Assembly: GCA_963974345.1 (NCBI GenBank)
Contig: CAXBBW010000013.1
Span: 62,001-126,000 of the forward strand
DNA from: RHLJ01 sp963974345
Lineage (GTDB): Bacteria; Bacteroidota; Rhodothermia; Balneolales; Balneolaceae
DNA length: 64,000 bases
Direction of reading: 5' to 3'
The first letter of the stretch is position 1; each line of letters begins with the position of its first letter. The translations under genes and the position numbers were made by a program. Below, piece by piece: positions 16,964 through 25,183 of this stretch. The notes beneath the pieces were generated by a model that saw nothing but the letters and a program-made list of their open reading frames with translations, made no database searches and was not told the DNA's origin.

Positions 16964-19849
16964 TTAGTTTGCGTCTTCTAGCGTACGTTTTTCTTCCGTT
17001 ATTTTATAACTTTCGAAAGAATCGCCGACTTTAATGTCATTATAGTTCTGGATACTAATACCACATTCGTACCCTGAAGCAACTTCCTTAACATCATCTT
17101 TAAATCGTTTCAAGGCTCCAACGTTACCATCATAAATAACTACTCCTTCTCGGATTATTCGAACTGGATTATTCCTATCAATCTTACCCTCAGTTACATA
17201 ACAACCTGCGATAGTTCCAACTTTAGAAACTTTGAAAATCTCACGAACTTCAACGATTCCCATCATTTGTTCTTTCAATTCCGGAGAAAGCAGTCCTTCA
17301 AGAGCATCTCTTACTTCATCAACTGCATCGTAAATTACGCTAAATAGTCGAATATCGATTTCTTCAGTTTCAGCAAGTTTTCTAGCTTGAGCAGTAGGTC
17401 GAACTTGGAAACCAATAATAATAGCATCAGAGGCAGAAGCTAAAAGAACATCTGATTCTGAGATAGCACCAGCTCCTGTATGAATAATATTAACTGAAAC
17501 TTCTTCAGTACTAATTTTTTGAAGTGAGCCAGAAAGTGCCTCAATAGAACCATCTACATCAGCTTTGATAATAACATTAAGCTCAGAAACTTCACCAAGT
17601 GCTAGCCTTCTTGATAGATCGTCAAGAGTCATATGCTTGGTTTTACGCATCGCTTGTTCTCTCTTAATTTGCTTACGCTGACTTGCTACTTCTCTAGCTG
17701 TTTTTTCATCAGCGACGATCATCTTATCACCAGCTTGTGGCATTTCATCAAAACCAGTTAGCTGTACAGGAGTTGCTGGTCCTGCTTCATTAATTCTTTT
17801 ACCATGATCATCTTCCATAGCACGAACTCTACCAAAACAAGGTCCAGCTACAAAAGTATCACCTACCTTAAGTGTACCATTTTGAACAAGGATATTGGCA
17901 ACAATACCTTTTCCTTTATCAAGACGTGATTCAAGTACAACACCATCGGCACGGCGATCAGGATTTGATTTAAGATCTAGAAGTTCAGCTTCTATCAATA
18001 CTTTTTCAAGAAGATCATCGATACCATTACCTGTTTTTGCAGAAACAAGAGCGTACTGAGTTGTACCACCCCAATCTTCAACAATTACATCGTGGGTTGA
18101 TAACTCTTGCTTAATTTTATCTGGAGATGCACCATCTTTATCCATTTTGTTGATGGCAACAACTATAGGAACACCAGCTGCTTTAGCATGGTTAATTGCC
18201 TCAATTGTTTGAGGCATCACTGAATCGTCAGCTGCAACTACAAGAATTACAATATCTGTTGCTTGAGCACCACGAGAACGCATTGCGGTAAAGGCTTCGT
18301 GACCAGGAGTATCAAGGAAAGTAACTTTTTTATCTTCATGAATTACTTCATAAGCACCAACGTGCTGAGTAATACCCCCTGCTTCCCCTTCGGCAACTTT
18401 TGCTTTTCGTATAAAATCAAGAAGAGAAGTTTTACCATGATCTACGTGCCCCATTACCGTAATAATTGGCGCACGTGGTTTTAGATCTTCTTCAGCATCT
18501 TCTTCAATTTCGAGCTCTTCAACAAGTTCTTCAGCATCAATAAATTTAACATCCTTGCCAAACTCACTTGCTACTAATTCTATAGTACCTGCATCTAATC
18601 GTTGGTTGATAGTAATCATCAATCCAATACTCATACAAGCAGAAATAATATCATTTACACCGACTTCAAGTTCTTCGGCAAGGTCTTTTGCAGTAATGAA
18701 TTCAGTAACCTCAATGGTTCCAGATTCCATATCCTCCATTTCTTGCATTTGCTGCAATTCTTCGTCTCGCTCTTCTTTTCTTTGGCGACGACGTTTACCT
18801 CTTTTATTACCAACGGTGCTATTACCCTGCATCTTTTTGAGGGTTTCACGCATCATTTTATCTACATCGTTCTCATTAACTTCAGTTTTAGGAGCTGCTT
18901 TTTTCCCTTTTACTGAAGCCGGAGTTGGTTTTCTCTTTCTTTCTTTAGTTGCGCCATCTTTTTTATCATCTTTCTTTGCATTCTTGTCAAAGCCTGGCTG
19001 ATCCTTTTTACGCTTACGTTTCTTTCTTACTTTAGAATCTGATGTTAGGTCATTTGTGAAAGCGGTCTTTCCAAGCACTTTTGTACCTTTCAGTTGCTTT
19101 GCTCTACCCCTAATAGTACTAGGTTTCTCTTCTTCAGATTTTTTTGGCTCGGCTTCAACTTCGTCAGAATTAGAATCCTCTTTATCGTCATCCTCTTCTT
19201 CATCAGAGTCATCTACTTCATCGTCATCCTCCTCTTCATCAGAGTCATCTTCATCTTCAGAGTCTTCTTCTTCAACAGCTGTTTCTTCGAGTTCTTTGGA
19301 TTCTTTAGGAGCTTCTTTTTCTTTTTCCTCTGCAACCTCTTCTTCGACTTCTTCTGGTTCAGTAGCTGGTTCCTCTTGTTCTTCCTCAACAATTTCTTCT
19401 TCAACTACTTCTGATTCCGTAGATGATGATTTTTCTTGTTCTTCAACAACCTCTTCTTCTTCTTCGACTTCTTCTGGTTCTTCAGAAACTGGTTCTAAAC
19501 CTCCAATAAGTTCATCTTCTTTGCTTTTAGGTTTATCAGATTCTTCTTCAATTGGTTCTAATGAATCTAAAGGCTCAAGAATATCTAACGTAACGCTATC
19601 GTTGCGTTGATTCATCATTTGGCTTCGACGACTTTCGTACTCTTCTTTTGCACGTTCGTGGTCTTGACTTTTAGCCTTGTCCTCCCCATAAACTCCATCC
19701 AACACTTCATACATTTCTGGTGTTATTTTGAAGTTTGGTCGATTAGCTGCAGTAAACCCGTTATCAGCCAGTGTATCAATGATAGACTGAGTAGATACAT
19801 TAAACTCTGAAGCTACTTTAAATAAGGGTTTTGGTCTGTTTATGGGCAT
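16964..19849 (-). CDS. infB: translation initiation factor IF-2
   Basis: IF-2 is the GTPase that places initiator tRNA on the ribosome. The 961-residue product starts with an IF2_N module (FKVASEFNVSTQSIIDTLAD). It then has a very acidic low-complexity stretch (about 95-240, long Glu/Asp runs) and a Lys/Arg-rich stretch (about 260-370), before a second IF2_N-type module (ITAKDLAEELEVGVNDIIS). The G domain has GHVDHGKTSLLDFI from about 466, DTPGHEAFTAMRSRG and NKMD. Domains II, III and IV follow to the end. The core is conserved; the long charged N-terminal region is variable in this family. It lies between nusA and rbfA on the same strand. The serine-rich plus-strand frame opposite the acidic stretch is a shadow. 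Confidence 0.98.
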   Translation of the reverse strand: MPINRPKPLFKVASEFNVSTQSIIDTLADNGFTAANRPNFKITPEMYEVLDGVYGEDKAKSQDHERAKEEYESRRSQMMNQRNDSVTLDILEPLDSLEPIEEESDKPKSKEDELIGGLEPVSEEPEEVEEEEEVVEEQEKSSSTESEVVEEEIVEEEQEEPATEPEEVEEEVAEEKEKEAPKESKELEETAVEEEDSEDEDDSDEEEDDDEVDDSDEEEDDDKEDSNSDEVEAEPKKSEEEKPSTIRGRAKQLKGTKVLGKTAFTNDLTSDSKVRKKRKRKKDQPGFDKNAKKDDKKDGATKERKRKPTPASVKGKKAAPKTEVNENDVDKMMRETLKKMQGNSTVGNKRGKRRRQRKEERDEELQQMQEMEDMESGTIEVTEFITAKDLAEELEVGVNDIISACMSIGLMITINQRLDAGTIELVASEFGKDVKFIDAEELVEELEIEEDAEEDLKPRAPIITVMGHVDHGKTSLLDFIRKAKVAEGEAGGITQHVGAYEVIHEDKKVTFLDTPGHEAFTAMRSRGAQATDIVILVVAADDSVMPQTIEAINHAKAAGVPIVVAINKMDKDGASPDKIKQELSTHDVIVEDWGGTTQYALVSAKTGNGIDDLLEKVLIEAELLDLKSNPDRRADGVVLESRLDKGKGIVANILVQNGTLKVGDTFVAGPCFGRVRAMEDDHGKRINEAGPATPVQLTGFDEMPQAGDKMIVADEKTAREVASQRKQIKREQAMRKTKHMTLDDLSRRLALGEVSELNVIIKADVDGSIEALSGSLQKISTEEVSVNIIHTGAGAISESDVLLASASDAIIIGFQVRPTAQARKLAETEEIDIRLFSVIYDAVDEVRDALEGLLSPELKEQMMGIVEVREIFKVSKVGTIAGCYVTEGKIDRNNPVRIIREGVVIYDGNVGALKRFKDDVKEVASGYECGISIQNYNDIKVGDSFESYKITEEKRTLEDAN

Positions 19850-19901
19850 GTTTTGATTTTATAATTGAGCTCTAAAACTAAATAAATTTAAAGGTAATTG
19901 C

Positions 19902-21161
19902 TTAACTGCCTTCTTCATCAAATTCGTAAGCAATTACATTGATAATCTTAGCAGCAAGTTCAACTTCAATTTCACCGTTTGTTCGGCTTGAAATTTCTTC
20001 TGCATCAAGGTCAAGAACAGCGCGAGCTGTGTCACAACCAATTTCATGAAGCTTTTTGATTGTTTCTGCACCAAAATCTTCTTCAAACTCAGCTAAATCG
20101 ATATCATCTTCTTCTTCCACTTCACGATATACATCGATTTCACATTCAGCCAACTTTGAAGCAAGACGAATATTAACTCCACCTTTACCAATTGCTTTTG
20201 ATACTTCATCAGCGGGTACAAGAACATTTGCCTTTGCACCATCTTCGGCAAGTTCTACCTTGAGCACATCTGCTGGTTGTAATGCGCGTTTAATAAACTC
20301 GATTTTATCTTTAGAGTAATTGATTACATCAATATTCTCATTTTGGAGTTCTCGTACGATTGCATGTATACGAATACCTTTCATACCAACACAAGCACCA
20401 ACAGGGTCAACTCTTTCATCATGTGAAAGTACTGCTACTTTAGAACGATCGCCTGGAGCTCGAGCTATTTTCACTAATTCAATAATTCCGTCGAAAACTT
20501 CAGGAATTTCATTTTCAAACAATCTTTCAAGGAATAATTCAGAAGTTCTTGAAATGATAACTGTTGGATTACCATTCTTCATATGAACACCTATAACTAC
20601 TGCACGAATTGTATCCCCTTTACGATACCTATCTTTGTATATCTGTTCATTTTTTGGAAGAAGAAGTTCTATTCCATTGTGATTCACAAGAACGTCTTTA
20701 TTTTGGCGAACCTGATAGACATCACCTAGAATAATTTCACCAACACGATCGGTATAATCTTCGTAAATATTATCTTTTTCGATTTCACGAATACGCTGTG
20801 CTAATTGTTGTCGAGCCATCATTACAGCACGGCGACCGAAGTCTAGAATTTGAATTTCTTGTGCTAGCTCATCATATAGTTCAATGTCTGGATCAACTTT
20901 TTGAGCATCTTCAAGTGCAATTTCTGCCACTGGATCAGAAAGCTCTTCTTTTGGAACTACTTCCCGCACATGAAGAATCTGTAACTCACCCCTATCAGCA
21001 TTCAAGATCACTTCGAAAGAATCATCAGTTTCGTATTGTTTACGAATCATTGTTCGGAATACATCTTCCAGAATAGATAGCAATAGGTCACGGTCAATAC
21101 CTTTTTCCTTTGCAATCTCTGCAAATGAGGAGATAATCTGTTTTGAAAAATCGTTTTGCAT
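19902..21161 (-). CDS. nusA: transcription termination/antitermination factor NusA
   Basis: NusA binds RNA polymerase and nascent RNA and modulates pausing, termination and antitermination. The 419-residue product has the N-terminal polymerase-binding domain, an S1 domain (GEIILGDVYQVRQNKDVLVN), and two KH domains containing SHDERVDPVGACVGMKGIRI and VLVPADEVSKAIGKGGVNIR. The C-terminal end is short, with one helix-hairpin-helix-like segment (KKLHEIGCDTARAVLDLDAE) in place of the two acidic repeats of enterobacterial NusA. This is the usual length in the Bacteroidota-type group. It is 10 bases after rimP and about 50 before infB. Confidence 0.97.
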   Translation of the reverse strand: MQNDFSKQIISSFAEIAKEKGIDRDLLLSILEDVFRTMIRKQYETDDSFEVILNADRGELQILHVREVVPKEELSDPVAEIALEDAQKVDPDIELYDELAQEIQILDFGRRAVMMARQQLAQRIREIEKDNIYEDYTDRVGEIILGDVYQVRQNKDVLVNHNGIELLLPKNEQIYKDRYRKGDTIRAVVIGVHMKNGNPTVIISRTSELFLERLFENEIPEVFDGIIELVKIARAPGDRSKVAVLSHDERVDPVGACVGMKGIRIHAIVRELQNENIDVINYSKDKIEFIKRALQPADVLKVELAEDGAKANVLVPADEVSKAIGKGGVNIRLASKLAECEIDVYREVEEEDDIDLAEFEEDFGAETIKKLHEIGCDTARAVLDLDAEEISSRTNGEIEVELAAKIINVIAYEFDEEGS

Positions 21162-21171
21162 CAGGGTCTGC

Positions 21172-21636
21172 TTAGTTTATTACGGGGATAATTTTTGCTT
21201 CAATAATAGAGTCGAAAGGTATTTCTTTTGATTGATCTTTACCTTCAGTTATTAATACACCCACATCGGTAATGCTGGTGATTACACCTTCCAACTTTGC
21301 TACTTCATCATTTTCTTTTCTGAACCTTAATTTTAAAGTTCTCTCGATATTCTTTTTGTATTGTCGTATATCGGTTAACGGACGACTTAACCCAGGAGAT
21401 GAAACATTTAATCTATATTTATCACCAAGTAATTCATGAGCATCAATCAAAAATCCAAGTTCTCGACTTATTTCTGCGCACTCATCTAAGTTAACTCCTC
21501 GTTCTTCGCCATCTAGATATACCCATACTTCGGTACCACCACCGGTCTTCAATTCAACATCCACCAAAAACAGATTCTTTTCCTCTGCAAGTGGAATTGC
21601 TAATTCTTTAATAGTTTCAGTTATATCTGGACTCAT
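21172..21636 (-). CDS. rimP: ribosome maturation factor RimP
   Basis: RimP helps assemble the 30S subunit. The 154-residue product shows the family order: N-terminal alpha/beta domain (LFLVDVELKTGGGTEVWVYL, DGEERGVNLDECAEISRELG), the conserved YRLNVSSPGLSRPL motif, and the C-terminal SH3-like domain (GVITSITDVGVLITEGKDQS). It is the first gene of the run rimP-nusA-infB-rbfA-truB-ribF. Its leader contains a hairpin followed by eight T, ending less than 20 bases before the ATG at 21636. That suggests attenuation of the operon. Confidence 0.96.
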   Translation of the reverse strand: MSPDITETIKELAIPLAEEKNLFLVDVELKTGGGTEVWVYLDGEERGVNLDECAEISRELGFLIDAHELLGDKYRLNVSSPGLSRPLTDIRQYKKNIERTLKLRFRKENDEVAKLEGVITSITDVGVLITEGKDQSKEIPFDSIIEAKIIPVIN

Positions 21637-21651
21637 ACATCAATTTCAAAA

Positions 21652-21684
21652 ACAAAAAAAAGTGAGTGCCTTTCGACGCTCACC
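21652..21684 (-). terminator. hairpin with T-run in the rimP leader (possible attenuator)
   Basis: On the minus strand, GGTGAGCG and CACTCAC can pair (five strong pairs plus one mismatch and one more pair; plus-strand arms 21662-21668 and 21677-21683). This is followed by eight T (21653-21661), then the rimP ATG at 21636. No gene lies upstream on this strand, so the element sits inside the leader of the rimP-nusA-infB mRNA. The stem is short, so function is uncertain. Confidence 0.45.
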
Positions 21685-21829
21685 GAGATTTAAAGGTACT
21701 TCTATTTCCTCAAAATTTCAATGAATTATACATGTATAGTTTTAAGTGATGAGTATTTAAATCTTTTTCATTTATTTTGCTCACCATTTTATATCATCTC
21801 TCATAAAATTTTATCAAACTAACTAGCTA

Positions 21830-24631
21830 ATGCGATTCAGCAAACCTCTTCTACTATCTCTTGTCATTATTCTATTTCCTATGATAAGTGTTGGGCAACC
21901 TGTTCCTCCTTCAACTCCAAATGAGGTTGAGGCTTCTATTCTTCAGCGCTCTAAATTAAGAGCATCATCTATCTTTAAAAACTATCCCATTCGCTCTGTT
22001 GGTCCGGTAACTATGAGTGGGCGAGTCACAGATATTGCCGTTCACCCAGAGAATTCAAGTGTATTTTATATTGGCTTTGGTTCAGGGGGAGTGTTTAAGT
22101 CTAATAATAGTGGAAATACAATGGAGCCAATCTTTGATCACCAAGATGGAGCGCTAGGCGTGGGTGATTTGGAGATTTCTAGAGCAAACCCTGATATCAT
22201 TTGGGTTGGAACAGGTGAAAATAATAGTAGTCGTTCAACTTATGCAGGTACTGGCGTTTATAAAAGTATTGATGCTGGAGAAACATGGACTTTTAGCGGG
22301 TTAAGGGGAACTCAACACATCGGACGTATCGTAAGTCACCCAACAGATGAGAATACAATATGGGTCGCAAGTTTAGGAGCTTTATATAGCCCAAATTCAG
22401 ATCGTGGAATTTATAAAACTATAGATGGTGGGAAAACATGGAATAAGGCCTTATTTGCAAATGATAGTACTGGAATTGTTGATTTAGTAATTCATCCTAC
22501 GAATCCAGAAATTTTATGGGCAACTTCGTGGGAGAAAGATCGAAAAGCTTGGAATTTTAAAGAAAGTGGTTCAGGTTCTGCAATTTATAAGTCGATTGAT
22601 GGAGGCCAAAATTGGGAAAAACTTACTCAGGGTTTACCAACTGGTTCTCATGTTGGAAGAATTGGGATTGATGTTAGTCAATCTAACCCTGATATCATTT
22701 ATGCTGTAATTGATAACCAGTTCGAAACAAAAACAGAGCGAGAGATTGATGCAGATGAATTAAGTATAAATGACTTCATGGATATGTCTCGTAGGGATTT
22801 TCTCAGGCTAGATGATAAGGATTTGAATAATTACTTAAGGTCGAATAGTTTTCCTACTGAATATACATCTGAATCTGTAAAAGCGGATGTTGAAGCTCAA
22901 AAATTTACCCCAAAAGCTTTAGCTGATTATTTAGGAGATGCTAATGCTGCTCTTTTTAATACCTCTATTACTGGCTTAGAAGTATACCGATCAAATGATG
23001 GAGGAGAAAGTTGGGTCAAAGTTCAAAATTATCCTTTGGATGGAGTTGTATTTACTTATGGGTATTACTTTGGAGAGGTTCGTGTTGACCCAAACGATCC
23101 TGAAACAATTTACACATGGGGCGTTCCATTCTTAAAATCTACCGATGGAGGAAAAACTTGGGCCTCTAAAGCAGAAAATCAATCTGTTCATGTTGATCAT
23201 CATGCGTTATGGATTGACCCATTTGATTCTGAACATCTTCTTCTTGGTAATGATGGTGGATTATATGAAAGTCATGATGGTGGTGAGAATTTCATTCATC
23301 ATAACACAGTTGCGGTTGGACAATTTTACTCAGTAAATGTGGATATGGAGGAACCTTATAATATTTATGGTGGCTTACAAGATAATGGAACATTTAAAGG
23401 TCCTTCCACTTCTATAGGGAATCGTGAGCGACCTTGGACCAGAATTGGAGGAGGAGATGGTATGCATGTTGCACCAAATCCTAATAATTCTGATATCGTT
23501 TATATTGGTTTTCAGTATGGTAACTATTCCCGTCGAGATCTAGAAAAGGGAGAAGATTATAGAATTACACCTAATCATCAACTTGGGGAAGCTCGTTATC
23601 GCTATAACTGGAATAGCCCCGTAAACTTAAGTCACCACAACCCAGATATTATATATTTTGGATCACAAAAATTAAGTCGCTCTCTTAATGAAGGAAAAGA
23701 TTGGGTAGCTATAAGCCCGGATTTAACTAATGATCTTCCAAATGGAGACGTACCGTATTCAACATTGACAACTATTGCTGAATCGCCGCTTTCATTTAAT
23801 GTAATATGGGCTGGTTCCGACGATGGCAATATTCAAATTACAAGAGATGGTGGAAGTACATGGTCAAAAGTTTCTAGTCGACTTCCTCAGCATCTATGGG
23901 TGAGTGAAATTCACGCTTCGAAATACAATGAAGGCACCGCATATGTATCATTAAATGGATACAGGTGGGATGATTTTAATACTTATTTATATAAAACTAC
24001 CGACTATGGAACCAACTGGGAATCAATAAGAGGTAACCTTCCAAATGAAGTTGCAAATGTAATTGTACAAGATCCAGTTAACCCATCTATTCTTTATACG
24101 GGACTTGATTTCGGAAGCTATGTAAGTTTTGATGATGGCAATGAATGGCATTATTTAGCAAATATGCCCAATGTTGCTTCATATGATATGATTGTTCATC
24201 CTCATGATTTAGAGTTAGTGATTGGAACTCATGGTCGCAGTATTTGGGTGATGGATGTAAAACCACTTCACAAAGTTGCAGGCAGATTGGGTGAAGCTAT
24301 TACTGCTTTTAAACCTAATGACATTCGAGCATCCAACCGATGGGGTGAAAGTCGAGTGGAATGGAGAGAATCTACTATGCCTGAAGTTGAATTATTATAC
24401 TTTATAAATACCAAAAAAGAACAAACTGAAGTAGTTATTGATGTATTAGATAAAGATGGAAATAAAATAACATCAATTACCACAAATGGTTCTAGTGGTT
24501 TTAATACCTTTACATGGAACTTAGTTGTAGAAAAAAAAGAAGATGGATTTACTTTTCTTCAAAAAGGCAATTATACCTTAGAATTTAAAAATGGAGCAAC
24601 ATCACATGAAGTTGAATTTGAAGTTAAATAA
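21830..24631 (+). CDS. secreted sortilin/VPS10-type beta-propeller with Asp-box repeats
   Basis: The 933-residue product has a signal peptide (MRFSKPLLLSLVIILFPMIS, cut near VGQ). Most of the rest is a beta-propeller built of repeats ending in Asp boxes of the form S-x-D-x-G-x-x-W. Nine are visible, for example SIDAGETW, TIDGGKTW, SIDGGQNW, SNDGGESW, STDGGKTW, TRDGGSTW and TTDYGTNW. Bacteria of this group have many such proteins, often annotated as VPS10-domain proteins or glycosyl hydrolases (BNR repeats). No catalytic glycosidase residues could be assigned, so enzyme activity is not claimed. There is no T9SS sorting domain; the protein ends in a plain beta-rich tail (HEVEFEVK). A DUF192 lipoprotein gene overlaps its 3' end. 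Confidence 0.87.
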   Translation: MRFSKPLLLSLVIILFPMISVGQPVPPSTPNEVEASILQRSKLRASSIFKNYPIRSVGPVTMSGRVTDIAVHPENSSVFYIGFGSGGVFKSNNSGNTMEPIFDHQDGALGVGDLEISRANPDIIWVGTGENNSSRSTYAGTGVYKSIDAGETWTFSGLRGTQHIGRIVSHPTDENTIWVASLGALYSPNSDRGIYKTIDGGKTWNKALFANDSTGIVDLVIHPTNPEILWATSWEKDRKAWNFKESGSGSAIYKSIDGGQNWEKLTQGLPTGSHVGRIGIDVSQSNPDIIYAVIDNQFETKTEREIDADELSINDFMDMSRRDFLRLDDKDLNNYLRSNSFPTEYTSESVKADVEAQKFTPKALADYLGDANAALFNTSITGLEVYRSNDGGESWVKVQNYPLDGVVFTYGYYFGEVRVDPNDPETIYTWGVPFLKSTDGGKTWASKAENQSVHVDHHALWIDPFDSEHLLLGNDGGLYESHDGGENFIHHNTVAVGQFYSVNVDMEEPYNIYGGLQDNGTFKGPSTSIGNRERPWTRIGGGDGMHVAPNPNNSDIVYIGFQYGNYSRRDLEKGEDYRITPNHQLGEARYRYNWNSPVNLSHHNPDIIYFGSQKLSRSLNEGKDWVAISPDLTNDLPNGDVPYSTLTTIAESPLSFNVIWAGSDDGNIQITRDGGSTWSKVSSRLPQHLWVSEIHASKYNEGTAYVSLNGYRWDDFNTYLYKTTDYGTNWESIRGNLPNEVANVIVQDPVNPSILYTGLDFGSYVSFDDGNEWHYLANMPNVASYDMIVHPHDLELVIGTHGRSIWVMDVKPLHKVAGRLGEAITAFKPNDIRASNRWGESRVEWRESTMPEVELLYFINTKKEQTEVVIDVLDKDGNKITSITTNGSSGFNTFTWNLVVEKKEDGFTFLQKGNYTLEFKNGATSHEVEFEVK

Positions 24632-25094
24632 CATTGTTTTATTTGCAGTATCAGCGATTCTTTTATCAAACTGTACATCAGAAAAAAAAGAATCTACAAT
24701 TCAACCTAAAGGCAGAATTGTAACACCAGAAAGTACATTATCATTTCTAAATTCTACTAATGATGAAATCACAAGTATAGATATAGCTATCGCTGATTTA
24801 CCAGAAGAACGAAATCAAGGCTTAATGGATGTAAATACATTAGCGGAAAATTCTGGAATGCTTTTTATTTTTGATGGAGAAGCGACTCGAAGTTTTTGGA
24901 TGGTCAATACCCCTCTCCCGCTTGACATTATGTATGTAAATAGCGACAGTATTATTGTGCGAATCTATCAAAATACAACACCGTTTTCTGAAACAAGTTT
25001 ACCCTCAGAAGCCCCCGCTCAATTTGTTGTAGAAACAAATGGAGGCTTTTCTTTAACACATGGTATAACAGAAGGAATGAGGATCCGGTTTTAA
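24606..25094 (+). CDS. DUF192 family lipoprotein
   Basis: The 162-residue product begins with a lipoprotein signal (MKLNLKLNNIVLFAVSAILL, then SNC; lipid-modified Cys at residue 23). The mature part is a DUF192 domain: IDIAIADLPEERNQGLMDVN, SGMLFIFDGEATRSFWMVNT and PLPLDIMYVNSDSIIVRIYQ. The role of DUF192 is unknown; the fold is small and beta-rich. The start is taken at the ATG at 24606, which still overlaps the propeller gene by 26 bases. An ATG at 24591 is in frame, but it puts charged residues before the signal. The overlap suggests translational coupling and a shared envelope function with the propeller protein, which is an inference. Confidence 0.9.
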   Translation: MKLNLKLNNIVLFAVSAILLSNCTSEKKESTIQPKGRIVTPESTLSFLNSTNDEITSIDIAIADLPEERNQGLMDVNTLAENSGMLFIFDGEATRSFWMVNTPLPLDIMYVNSDSIIVRIYQNTTPFSETSLPSEAPAQFVVETNGGFSLTHGITEGMRIRF

Positions 25095-25108
25095 CTTTGT
25101 TTAAAATT

Positions 25109-25123
25109 TGAGAATTCTTCTCA
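25109..25123 (+). terminator. weak hairpin after the DUF192 gene
   Basis: TGAGAA and TTCTCA (25109-25114, 25118-25123) form a 6-bp stem with a 3-base loop, followed by CTTTTAG. It lies 15 bases past the DUF192 stop. The stem is short and the T-run imperfect, so termination may be partial. Confidence 0.35.
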
Positions 25124-25183
25124 CTTTTAGTTCTAAGATAGTCTTTGTTTCTTTAGATTGATTTTTTAAAAAAAAAGACTAAA

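Noticed and set aside
19056..19610. Plus-strand serine-rich frame of 184 codons
   Set aside because: It is the complement of the Glu/Asp-rich stretch of infB; low-complexity shadow.
21727..21738. Perfect palindrome TATACATGTATA in the divergent rimP / propeller gap
   Set aside because: AT-rich 12-base palindromes are frequent by chance in such DNA and there is no second copy or regulator nearby.
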